Assembly (NCBI RefSeq): GCF_000685095.1
Contig: NZ_BAYE01000007.1
Coordinates: 62,001-126,000 of the forward strand
Direction: 5' to 3'
Length of the DNA: 64,000 bases
Source of the DNA: Paraburkholderia caledonica NBRC 102488
GTDB lineage: Bacteria > Pseudomonadota > Gammaproteobacteria > Burkholderiales > Burkholderiaceae
The notes beneath the pieces are model-generated. The model did no database searches. It saw only the letters and a program-made list of their open reading frames with translations, and was not told where the DNA came from. Positions within the stretch are counted from its first letter, which is position 1. The number at the start of each line of letters is the position of its first letter. This document shows, piece by piece, positions 19,423 through 28,400 of the stretch. The position numbers were made by a program, and so were the translations under genes.

Positions 19423-20310
19423 TCAATTGAAGAGCCTCATCAACGCGGTGCGCGCATTGGTCACACGTTCGCTCTCGCCGATCCGCCCGGGCAGCAAATG
19501 AAACTCGACAGCGGGTAATGCGGGTAGGCCAATGCCCGGCGGGCATGCGACCACACCTGCTCCAATCGACGATTCGTTCAGGCACGAGATGCCCAGTCCA
19601 GCCTTCAACGCCAGTTGCAATCCGGCTACGCCCGAGGCGGAGTGCGACACGACATAAGGCACCTTGTTTTCGTCGAGAAGCTTGACGACGAAGCGCTGCA
19701 ACTGGCAACTCGACGGCAACAGCACCAGTTGATACGGCGCGACCGGGCGCGGGCTCGCATCCGATGCGCTTGCCCACAGCAATTTCTCACGCCGCACGAC
19801 GGTGCTCTGCGCGCTGCTGCGCCCGCCGGACGCGCGAGTGTTGCCCGTGACGAGCCGCAACGAGAGACCGATGTCGAACGATGCGTCGTCGCCGGCGCTA
19901 CTGTCGATCACGGCGCTCGGCAGCACGGTGACATGCAGCTTCAGACGCGGGTGCTGCTCGGAAAACGTCTTGAGGATGCGAGCGATGTCGTGCGGGCGGT
20001 AGTAGTCGGTAATCGCAATGCGCAGTTCGCCGTCGAGCGAGCGGCCCTGGAGGTCTTCGAACGCCGCTTCGCTCATCGCGATGATGCGGCGGGCATGCTC
20101 CAGCAGGCGGCTGCCCGCGGGCGTCGCGCTCACGCCCTGCTTGCTGCGCACGAAGAGCGGCTGGCCTGCACGCTCCTCGAGTTTTTTCAACTGCTCGCTC
20201 ACCGACGATTGCGACAGGAACACGCGCTCCGCACCCGCCGAAACGCTGCCCGATTCGGCGACGGCGACGAAGGTCCGTAGTTGCGTGAGGTCGAATCCGC
20301 GCTGGCTCAT
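19423..20310 (-). CDS. LysR-family transcriptional regulator
   Basis: A 295-residue LysR regulator. The N-terminal winged helix-turn-helix (FDLTQLRTFVAVAESGSVSA then AERVFLSQSSVSEQLKKLEE) is canonical, followed by the two-lobed effector domain (about 90-290). It is divergent from an MFS permease gene 94 bp away, so it probably controls that gene and itself through the shared interval. It also lies upstream of the ba3 operon on the same strand, but more than 400 bp away, so a link there is weaker. The effector is unknown. Confidence 0.9.
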   Translation of the reverse strand: MSQRGFDLTQLRTFVAVAESGSVSAGAERVFLSQSSVSEQLKKLEERAGQPLFVRSKQGVSATPAGSRLLEHARRIIAMSEAAFEDLQGRSLDGELRIAITDYYRPHDIARILKTFSEQHPRLKLHVTVLPSAVIDSSAGDDASFDIGLSLRLVTGNTRASGGRSSAQSTVVRREKLLWASASDASPRPVAPYQLVLLPSSCQLQRFVVKLLDENKVPYVVSHSASGVAGLQLALKAGLGISCLNESSIGAGVVACPPGIGLPALPAVEFHLLPGRIGESERVTNARTALMRLFN

Positions 20311-20379
20311 GTTTCGTTATTCCCGATGGATGGCATCTGTATTTCCGGCTTTTCCGATAACAGACGCCGCCGTAGCATA

Positions 20380-20400
20380 CCTCCGAAATCATTGCGGAGG
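20380..20400 (+). promoter_or_regulatory. Hairpin containing the ribosome site of the MFS gene
   Basis: The arms CCTCCG (20380-20385) and CGGAGG (20395-20400) are exact complements around a 9-nt loop. The 3' arm is the Shine-Dalgarno sequence, 4 bp before the ATG at 20405. Such a hairpin would hide the ribosome site. Confidence 0.4.
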
Positions 20401-20404
20401 AAAC

Positions 20405-21847
20405 ATGGAAAACGCATTACGGGCAGGCGCCCGGATAACTGGCGGCCTGGCGGCGAGCCACCGGTGGAAGGTATTGGGCGTGGGCTTTGCCGCCAACGCG
20501 AGCTTTTCGGCCGCATTCTCGGGGATTCCGACCACGGCGGTTTACTTGCGCGCGGGTTATCACCTCGGCAATGAAGGGCTCGGGCTTGTACTGGGCATGC
20601 TCGGCCTGGGCATCGCGGTGAGCGAATTGCCATGGGGACTCCTGACGGACCGGTGGGGCGACCGTCGTGTGTTGTTGCTGGGTCTGCTTTCCACCGCCGC
20701 GGCGCTGGCCGGCCTGGCGTTGTTCGCAGCACCGTCCGGGTCGCATGTGCCTCACGTGACGACGCTTGCACTCGGGCTGTTGCTCGTGGGTTTGCTCGGC
20801 GGCAGCGTCAACGGTTCGAGCGGCCGTGCGGTGATGGCGTGGTTTCGCGAGGGCGAGCGCGGACTGGCCATGAGCATTCGACAGACGGCTGTTCCCGCAG
20901 GTGGAGGACTCGGCGCGCTGTTGCTGCCGGCGCTTGCAACGAGATTCGGTTTCGTGAGTGTTTATGCGTTGCTGGCGCTGAGTTGCGCGATAACCGCGGG
21001 ATTGGCATGGCGCTGGTTGCATGAGCCGACGCATGTCGAGAGTGGCGATGTGCGCGCGGCGTATGTCGGCGGTGGGCACGGAGGGAATGGTGAGGGCGCT
21101 TTGGGCGGTGGGAACGGTGCGAACAGTGTGGGCGGTGTGGGCGGTGCAGACGGCCCAAACGGTGCAAACGGCATTGGCAGTGCAAACGACATAAACGGCG
21201 CACACGCCTGCAGCCGCTCGCCGCTGCGTGACGCCCGCATCTGGCGCGTAGCGCTCGGCGCGGGTGCGCTTTGCGTGCCGCAATTGGCCGTGATCACCTT
21301 TGGAACCGTATTCCTGCACGACTTCGGGCGCGCCGGCGTGCTGACCATCAGCATCGCGATGGCCGCGGTGCAGGCAGGCGCTGCCGTCGCCCGTGTCTGG
21401 AGCGGCCGGTGGACGGACCAGCGCGGCAATCGCCGGGCATACATGCGCGGCTGCAGTCTGCTGACGGCGGTGCTGTTCGCTGCGCTCACGCTCATGAGCG
21501 GTGTAGCCAGCATGCAGCACACCCCAACGACAATGATGACGATGTTTCTCATGCCGATGATCGTGCTTGGCGGGGTGAGCGCGTCTGCCTGGCACGGCGT
21601 CGCCTTCACCGAACTCGCGACGCTCGCCGGGACGAGCCGCGCCGGCACTGCGTTGGCGCTCGGCAATACCTGCGTTTTCATCTCGCTTTTTCTGACGCCG
21701 CTCGCGATTCCGCCGCTGCTATCGCTCGGGTCATGGCCGATGGTGTGGGCGGTTACAAGTCTCTGCGCGTTGATTGCGTTGCCAGTTTTTCCGCGCGCAC
21801 TGCGTGAGGTCAGCCCACGCGCGCCGCGCGCTTGTGACACGGCTTGA
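20405..21847 (+). CDS. MFS transporter with Gly/Asn-rich central loop
   Basis: A 480-residue major facilitator permease with 12 predicted helices. The N-half carries SELPWGLLTDRWGDRRVLLL (motif A, after helix 2) and the C-half RVWSGRWTDQRGNRRAYMRG. The central cytoplasmic loop, about residues 212-267, is replaced by a low-complexity run rich in Gly, Asn and Ala (for example GGGHGGNGEGALGGGNGANS), unusual for this family. The start has a strong GGAGG 4 bp upstream; longer frames into the LysR gene are not credible. The substrate is unknown. The divergent LysR gene is the probable regulator. Confidence 0.87.
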   Translation: MENALRAGARITGGLAASHRWKVLGVGFAANASFSAAFSGIPTTAVYLRAGYHLGNEGLGLVLGMLGLGIAVSELPWGLLTDRWGDRRVLLLGLLSTAAALAGLALFAAPSGSHVPHVTTLALGLLLVGLLGGSVNGSSGRAVMAWFREGERGLAMSIRQTAVPAGGGLGALLLPALATRFGFVSVYALLALSCAITAGLAWRWLHEPTHVESGDVRAAYVGGGHGGNGEGALGGGNGANSVGGVGGADGPNGANGIGSANDINGAHACSRSPLRDARIWRVALGAGALCVPQLAVITFGTVFLHDFGRAGVLTISIAMAAVQAGAAVARVWSGRWTDQRGNRRAYMRGCSLLTAVLFAALTLMSGVASMQHTPTTMMTMFLMPMIVLGGVSASAWHGVAFTELATLAGTSRAGTALALGNTCVFISLFLTPLAIPPLLSLGSWPMVWAVTSLCALIALPVFPRALREVSPRAPRACDTA

Positions 21848-21963
21848 CGATTGCCCGCGTGCGCGATGCAGTCTTTGCGCGACTTTTATCGAAATGCCGC
21901 GCGGGCCAAGGTTAATTCAGACGTGATTTTCCCCGCGAACCTGGCCGCACGGATTTTCTCAAT

Positions 21964-21980
21964 TTATTCATTTTGAATAA
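21964..21980. promoter_or_regulatory. AT-rich inverted repeat TTATTCA-N3-TGAATAA
   Basis: A perfect inverted repeat with 7-bp arms and a TTT spacer in the AT-richer 345-bp region (21848-22192) before the first response regulator gene. No gene was found in this region. It could be an operator or a silencer-binding site. Confidence 0.35.
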
Positions 21981-22084
21981 TTGGGGGCTTTTATTGTCCG
22001 TGCACCGTAATTGCCGGTGAATTTCAACACGTGATTCGGAACACTCCGATTTTCGTTACGCGCACCGCGATGATTTTATGGTCC

Positions 22085-22123
22085 CGTCGACGCGCGATGG
22101 TTAAAAACGATTGCGCGTCGACG
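22085..22123 (+). promoter_or_regulatory. Large leader hairpin with repeated CGTCGACG
   Basis: The arms CGTCGACGCGC (22085-22095) and GCGCGTCGACG (22113-22123) are perfect 11-bp complements, extendable to 14 pairs including one wobble, around an AAAAA-containing loop. CGTCGACG is itself palindromic, so the site also reads as two operator copies. It ends 69 bp before the first response regulator's preferred start, and no T-run follows. Confidence 0.5.
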
Positions 22124-22192
22124 CAGGCGTGGAGCGTGTCGATTTGTCCTGCGTATCTGACGACTATTCCTACAACAAACGAGATCAATCTA

Positions 22193-22858
22193 GTGAACCT
22201 CCGAATCATTCTCGCGGATGATCATCCATTCGTTCTGCTTGGCGTGAGAGCAATGCTCGAAACGAGAGCCGGTGTCGCCATCGTCGGCCAGGCCGTCAGC
22301 CCGACGTCGTTAATCAAACTGCTGCGGCGCACACCATGTGACGTGCTGGTCACCGACCTGTCGATGCCTGATCCCGGCGCCGCCGTGGAAGACGAACTGA
22401 ACCTGATCCGGCAGATCCATGCTGAGTGGCCGCGACTGCGGATCGTCGTCATGTCGACGACGACCAATTCTGCGTTGCTTCGGGTCCTCGCATCCGAGCG
22501 CGCCGTGAGCTTGCTCAGCAAAACCGAATCCATGCACGAGTTGTGGCGTGCGATCGAGCAGCATGAAAGCAGTGAGCCATACATCGGCAACTCGATCGCC
22601 GCACTTCTCGCAACGCCGCACGAAGCCGGGTGCGAACGGCCGCTCGCGCTCCCTCTGTCGGTAATGCAGAAGACGGTCGTCAGGATGTTCGTCGACGGCC
22701 GATCTATTGCTGAAATTGCCGCCACTCTCGGATGTCATCGCCGCACCGTTAGTCGGCAAAAGCGCGAAGCAATGGTAAAACTTGGCGTTACTAATGATCC
22801 TGGTTTATTCTCGTGCGTTAGAGCCGGTGAAATTCTTAAATTTGAATCGCATATCTAA
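22193..22858 (+). CDS. RcsB-like response regulator 1
   Basis: A 221-residue two-component regulator with receiver domain (acidic pair in IILADDHPF, phosphoacceptor Asp55 in VTDLSMPDP, Lys in LLSKTES) and a LuxR-type HTH (LPLSVMQKTVVRMFVDGRSI, then CHRRTVSRQKREAMVKLGV). The TVSRQK recognition helix resembles RcsB rather than NarL. I start at GTG 22193, which puts the receiver right at the N-terminus like its relatives. Earlier in-frame starts (22031, 22097) would add 32-54 unconserved residues and run through the leader hairpin. It is the most divergent of three tandem paralogues feeding, presumably, from the BvgS-like kinase downstream. Confidence 0.85.
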   Translation: MNLRIILADDHPFVLLGVRAMLETRAGVAIVGQAVSPTSLIKLLRRTPCDVLVTDLSMPDPGAAVEDELNLIRQIHAEWPRLRIVVMSTTTNSALLRVLASERAVSLLSKTESMHELWRAIEQHESSEPYIGNSIAALLATPHEAGCERPLALPLSVMQKTVVRMFVDGRSIAEIAATLGCHRRTVSRQKREAMVKLGVTNDPGLFSCVRAGEILKFESHI

Positions 22859-22996
22859 GTAAATTAATTGGCCGAGTTATTGAAGTTATTTCGGAGCGAT
22901 CTTATGTTTAACGTCGCCACAATGTCTGCTGATGGGGCAGGGCCGGCTGGGAGGGAGATGGTGATAGCGAGTCAGGATATGGAGGAGAGATGGACG

Positions 22997-23686
22997 ATGG
23001 GCGACACCGCTGAAATAAGCACGCCGGTCCGCGCGATCATCGCGGACGATCATCCGCTCGTCCTGTTTGCAATCGAGAACTTGATGGGCGGTTATCAGAA
23101 TATGGAGGTGGTCGGCCGCGCGGCCGATGCAACCGATCTCTTTGCCGAGGTCGACCGTACCGGTTGTGACCTGGTGCTCATGGACCTCTACATGCCAGGC
23201 GGCGCAGATGGCAGTGGGGTCGACGCAGTGCGGCAGTTCAGGAGCCGCTACCCCGACGTGGCCCTCGTCGTGCTCACCATGGAGACCGAGGCAACAGCGC
23301 TGCAAAGCGTGATCTCGCTCGGCGTTCACGCGCTTATCAGCAAGCGTGACCGCATCGACCTGATTCACGTGGCGATCATCACCGCGCTCGCGGGCGAATG
23401 CTATCTCGGGCCGGCCGTGCGCGCGGTCATTGCGGACGCGACGGCGATGCAACGGCTCGACTTTGTTCGTTCGGTGTTGTCGCGGCGCGAGCTTGAAGTG
23501 TTCACGCAGTACGCGTCCGGATTCGGCGTCACTGAAATTGCCGGGCGGCTGGGGCGCAGCGTGAAGACAATTAGCGCGCAAAAGTGCACCGCCATGCGCA
23601 AGCTGGCGTTGCACAGCGACGCTGAGCTATTTCGCTTTGCGGTTGAGCACGGCGTGGTAACCGAGGCCCGCGTCGAAGGGCGCTGA
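22997..23686 (+). CDS. RcsB-like response regulator 2
   Basis: A 229-residue response regulator. The receiver has the acidic pair in AIIADDHPL, phosphoacceptor Asp63 in VLMDLYMPGG, and Lys in LISKRDR; the LuxR-type HTH includes LSRRELEVFTQYASGFGVTE and SVKTISAQKCTAMRKLALH. The ATG at 22997 is set by a strong GGAGGAGA 8-10 bp upstream; a TTG far upstream would give an implausible extension. The 138-bp gap after regulator 1 is AT-rich. No HPt or kinase lies between the regulators, so phosphate must come from elsewhere, most simply the hybrid kinase at 25419-29906. Confidence 0.88.
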   Translation: MGDTAEISTPVRAIIADDHPLVLFAIENLMGGYQNMEVVGRAADATDLFAEVDRTGCDLVLMDLYMPGGADGSGVDAVRQFRSRYPDVALVVLTMETEATALQSVISLGVHALISKRDRIDLIHVAIITALAGECYLGPAVRAVIADATAMQRLDFVRSVLSRRELEVFTQYASGFGVTEIAGRLGRSVKTISAQKCTAMRKLALHSDAELFRFAVEHGVVTEARVEGR

Positions 23687-23751
23687 AGAACACACGAGGT
23701 CGCGCCGGGCCGGCGTGACAGGCATAAGATGTGTTGGCGTTGTCCGGGGAA

Positions 23752-23766
23752 AGTACATCTTGTACT
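23752..23766. promoter_or_regulatory. Inverted repeat AGTACA-TCT-TGTACT
   Basis: A perfect 6+3+6 inverted repeat 30 bp before the start of response regulator 3. Symmetry and position suggest an operator, perhaps for one of the three regulators. Confidence 0.4.
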
Positions 23767-23796
23767 GGACATGCCAATCGATAAGACAACAAATAC

Positions 23797-24441
23797 ATGA
23801 CAGACAAGATCCGCGTCATCGTGGCGGACGACCACGACTGCGTTCGAGCCGGCGTGAGGAGGTTGTTGCACGCCACGCCGCATATTGAAATTGCTGGTGA
23901 GGCCTGCAACACGCATGACCTTGCCGCACTGCTCGACGTCCGCGAATGCGATGTCGTCATCTCCGACATTGGCATGCCGGGCCTCGACGGAGCGAGCAAC
24001 GCCGTTCCTTTCCTGCGTCGGGTATTGAGAGGGCACGCGCATCCCGCTGTTGTTGTGCTCACCATGATTTGTCATGCGCATATGCTGTCGGGCCTGCTGC
24101 ATCTTGGCGTCAGCGCAATAGTCGATAAGCGCGACACGACGGCCGCATTGATCGACGCAATCCAGGCCGCGTTGACGGGAGGCGTGTATCTGTCGGAGCA
24201 GGTGCGCGTTGCGATGGAAGCGACTGACACTCCGCCGCAACTGCGCGCCAGCGTTTTGAGTGCGCGCGAATGGGAGATCTTCCAGCTCTATGTGCAGGGT
24301 GTCGCGGTACACGAAATCGCGAAACGGCTGCAGCGCAGCGGTAAGACCATCAGCACTCAAAAGCGTACCGCAATGCGCAAGCTAGGCCTCGAAACGGAGT
24401 CCGATCTTATTCTCTACGCACGGCAGATCGGGTTGATCTAA
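23797..24441 (+). CDS. RcsB-like response regulator 3
   Basis: A 214-residue response regulator close to regulator 2. Receiver: VIVADDHDCV, Asp57 in VISDIGMPGLDG, Thr in VVLTM, Lys in IVDKRD. HTH: LSAREWEIFQLYVQGVAVHE, then RSGKTISTQKRTAMRKLGLE, the RcsB-style KTIS-QK helix. It starts at the ATG right before the receiver. The ribosome site is poor, with no clear GGAG. A 234-bp gap with no gene separates it from the aquaporin. Together with regulators 1 and 2 it forms a tandem set, probably by duplication and divergence. Confidence 0.9.
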   Translation: MTDKIRVIVADDHDCVRAGVRRLLHATPHIEIAGEACNTHDLAALLDVRECDVVISDIGMPGLDGASNAVPFLRRVLRGHAHPAVVVLTMICHAHMLSGLLHLGVSAIVDKRDTTAALIDAIQAALTGGVYLSEQVRVAMEATDTPPQLRASVLSAREWEIFQLYVQGVAVHEIAKRLQRSGKTISTQKRTAMRKLGLETESDLILYARQIGLI

Positions 24442-24675
24442 CACTCGGCAACGCTGCGCATACCGGCAACTCACAGTCCCGATATTAAGACTCTTCTGAT
24501 TGGTTGGGAGACCTTGCCACTCCATAGTTCTGAATTAGCTTCGGCTTTTGCTGACGTTGGCCTCATTAGAGCAGTTATATCTTGAGACCGCGCCGCTCAA
24601 AGCTGAGGAAGTTCAAGCAGATGTTCGCGGAAATTGCGTAGCGCCGTGCGCTTCGCATAGCGACAGGGAGGCGGC

Positions 24676-25422
24676 ATGGCCGTGCTAGGTAAGCGGTTGT
24701 TGGTCGAGAGCGTGGGTACGGCATGGCTTGTGTTCATCGGCTGCGGCAGCATCGTATTGAATACCGGCGCCGTTCAGCAGGGCTACGGCGTGCTCGAGGT
24801 ATCACTCGCGTTCGGTCTCGCGCTTGCCACTGCGAGCTACTGGTTTGGCGAGATGTCGGGCGCTCACTTCAATCCCGCTGTCACGGTAGGTTTCACCGCC
24901 GCGCAACGTTTCCCGGTCAAAGACCTGCTGCCGTATCTTGCCGCTCAGATTGTTGGCGCGGTCGCTGCCGCAGCGCTTCTTGTTTATGTGGCGAGCGGCC
25001 GGCCGGGCTTCGAGATCGGCGCGAGCGAATTCGCGGCCAATGGCTTTGGCGATCACTCCCCTTCCGACTATCAGTTGCACTCGGCGTTGGCTATTGAGTT
25101 CGTGCTGTCGTTTGCATTTGTCATGGCGAGCCTTCTCGTAGCCGCACGGTACGAGACGAAGCCGGGCGGACCGATGGTCGTCGGCGGATGCCTCGCGCTC
25201 GTCTACCTCGTGTCGATTCCGGTCACGAACGGCTCGGTTAATCCGGCCCGCTCCACGGCGCAAGCGCTTTTCGTGGGCGACTGGGCGCTAGACCAACTGT
25301 GGCTCTTCTGGGCGGCGCCTATGTCCGGCGGCGTCGTCGCTGGCTTCGTGTTCTCGTTGCTCGGTGGCAGGTCCGACCAGTCCGCAGCCGCGCTTGCCGA
25401 TGGCCACAGCGAAGCCGCGTGA
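24676..25422 (+). CDS. aqpZ: Aquaporin, AqpZ type
   Basis: A 248-residue MIP channel with six membrane helices and both NPA half-helices: SGAHFNPAVTVGF near residue 65 and NGSVNPARSTAQALF near residue 185. The Arg after the second NPA and the small residues around it fit a water channel of the AqpZ class rather than a glycerol facilitator. GGGAGGCGGC precedes the ATG. The stop codon is shared with the GTG of the downstream sensor kinase (GTGA), so the channel and the kinase are translated from one message. This neighbourhood is unusual for aqpZ. Confidence 0.92.
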   Translation: MAVLGKRLLVESVGTAWLVFIGCGSIVLNTGAVQQGYGVLEVSLAFGLALATASYWFGEMSGAHFNPAVTVGFTAAQRFPVKDLLPYLAAQIVGAVAAAALLVYVASGRPGFEIGASEFAANGFGDHSPSDYQLHSALAIEFVLSFAFVMASLLVAARYETKPGGPMVVGGCLALVYLVSIPVTNGSVNPARSTAQALFVGDWALDQLWLFWAAPMSGGVVAGFVFSLLGGRSDQSAAALADGHSEAA

Positions 25423-28400
25423 GTTGTGCCGTGACGTTTTTCTCATTCTTTGCCACACGGTTCCAACGCGCTGCGATAGCGCGTGTGCGGCGGGGCGTGT
25501 CGGTGTGCGTGCTGGCAGGGCTCTCTCTATTGGCCGCGACTCAAGTTGCGGCTGCCGGCCACCCTTTTGTGGAACCCGGCTCGAGCCGGGTCGTTAGTGC
25601 CTTCCCACAGAAGCTGACCGTCGGCGTACTTGCGGATAGCTGGTTGCCATTCGACGCGCTGCAAAGCGGGCAACTCACAGGCCTGAGCGTCGACTATCTG
25701 CGTGCACTGGTCGGGCCGAGTGTTGTGATCGAGGCGAAGGCATATCCCGACATGCCGCAGCTACTCGCTGCCGCCTGCGCGGGCAACGTCGATCTGTTGA
25801 TGAGTCTCGCGCGCACGCCGGAGCGGGAGCGCTGTGTCAGTTTCACCGCGCCGTATTTTCGAGCGTCCGCCTCAACGGTTGTACGCAGGGACGGCGACAT
25901 GTATGAAGGACCCGCGCGTCTTGCAGGCGCGTCCATTGCCATAGAGAAAGGCTTTGCGCTTGAGCGCTCGTTGCGCGAGCGCTTCCCGCGCGCCCGCATC
26001 AGCGTGTTCACATCGACGCACGCGGCGCTCGCCGCCGTCGCCGGTGGCGACGCGGACGCATATATGGGTTTCACACCAGTCGTCGAATATGCGCTCGCGA
26101 CAGAAGAGTTCCGCAATCTGCGCGTCGCATTTGAGGAAAGCACTCGCTCCGCTGAACTGCGCTTCGGCGTGCCGCGTAGTCAGGTGGCCTTGCGTGACCG
26201 GCTGGACCGCGCGTTAGCCTCAATGAATCAGACTGACGGCACGGCGATTCGGGTCCGGTGGCTTTCAGGCAGTTTCGATGCAAAGCCGGAGCCCGCCACA
26301 TCCCGTCTCGAACTGACGCAGCAAGAGCGGGCGTGGCTTCGTTCGCTTCCGCCGCTGCAGGTCGGCTTCGACAACAACTGGCCGCCATTCAGCTATCTCG
26401 ACGCATCGGGGCGTCCTGCCGGCGTGACCGCCGACTACCTCGCATACCTGAGCCGCACGCTTGGCGTCGTGTTCAACCGCGCGCGGCAGCCCGACTGGCC
26501 GTCCGCGATCGACGCGTTCCAGCGCGGTGAACTGGCGATTCTCACCACGGGCTCGAGTAACGACCCGCGCCTTCAGAAGGCACGTCATACCCATGCGTAC
26601 GAAAGTTATCCGCTGGTAATGGTGGGTCGCGACGACGAGCCGGCCGCCCGTTCACTCAACGATTTCGCCGCGCGGCGCATCGTGGTGTCCTCACACGTTG
26701 CCGGGGTCGACCCGCTCGCATTCGAGCGCATTCCGAAAGATCACCTGGCCGTAGCGCCAAGCCTTGACGACGCGCTGCGCATGGTTGCTTCCGGCGAAGC
26801 AGATGTCGTTGTGGAAAACGTGGCAGCCGTTGACATTGTGCTCAAGCGGCAATACGCCGGCGTGCTGAAGGTAGTCGGCACAGTGGGTAAATCCGATGCC
26901 CTCGATTTCGCTGTGCGTCCGGACCTGGGTCTGCTCGCCGATCTGATCGACCGCGCGTTGCTAGCAATGCCGCCAGCGGAAAAGCAGCGCATCCGGCAGA
27001 AATGGGTGACCGGCGACGCGTCGGCAGGCGGTACATGGAGCGTTTCTGCAGTGCGCCTGCTACCTGTGCTGATCGGCATCGCCTCGGTACTGCTCGTCAC
27101 CCTGCGCGCCTATCTGCTTTTGCAACGCGAAGTCAGGCGCCGCAAGGAGACCGAGCGCGAGCTCGCGCTGCAGTTAAATTTCCAGGAAACGATGATGCAG
27201 ATGGTGCCGTATCCGCTCGCCGCCCAGGATCTGCAGGGCCACTACATCGCAATCAACGGCGCGTATGAGCGAGCGTGCGGGCTAAGCCGCGAGGCGATTA
27301 TCGGACGCAGCACGATGGAGGTTCACACATGGGGCGAGGCCAACAGCCGGGTACTCGCCGATATGACCCGCGACCTGCTGCGAGGCGGCGACATGGCCCA
27401 GGTCGAGCTCCAGTTCGAGTCCCCTGCCGGAGATGTGCGTCACGGTCTCTTCTGGACGAGCATCTGTCGCGGCAACGACGGGGAGCCGGTCTGCGTACTC
27501 GGCACCATGGTCGACATCACCAACATACGGCGTGCGGAGATGCGCGCGCGCGACACCGAGCGGAGGCTCTTCGACGTCACACGCTCCTTGCCGGCCGTGG
27601 TGTTTCAACTGCGCCGCACGTCAGGCAGTGCTTATTCGTTTCCTTACATAGGTGGGGACGCGAAGCTTTTGCTCGGACACGGCAACGCGGTGGCGGGCAG
27701 CCGCGATCATGTCGACTTCGACCGTATCCACGAGCAAGACCGTTCGTTCGTCATTGCAGAACTCGAGCGCTCGGCTCGTCTTGAAACGCCGGTACTGATC
27801 GAATTCCGCATGCGCTTCCATTCGAACGTGAAGTGGGCCCGAGCGGAACTGGTGCCGCGTCGCGAGGCGGACGCGAGCGTCGTCTGGAGCGGCTACTGGG
27901 TCGACGCGAGTATCGAACATGCGCGCGCTGAAGAACTTGCCCGCGCGCGAGATGCGGCTGAAGCGGCGTCGCGTGCGAAAGACGACTTCTTCGCAATGAT
28001 GAGCCACGAAATCCGAACCCCTATGAACGGTGTACTCGGGCTTGTCGAAGTGCTCGAGCGCACGCCGCTCAACGCGGATCAGGGTGAAATGCTCGGCATG
28101 ATCCACGAGTCGGCGGGCGCGCTGCTGCAAATTCTCGACGACTTGCTCGATTACTCGAAAATCGACGCGGGACGGCTGACCATCGAAGCAGAGCCTATCG
28201 ACCTGCGCGAACTGGTCGACAACGCAGTTGGGTTGCTAGCGGGCCGCGCGCATGAGAAGGGCCTGAAAGTGAGGGTGAATATTGGATCGGACGTGGCGGC
28301 CACGCTGCGAGGCGACAGCGTGAGATTGCGTCAGGTCCTGTTCAATCTGCTCGGCAACGCGATCAAATTCACTCCCGAAGGTCAGGTAGACGTGAGCGTG

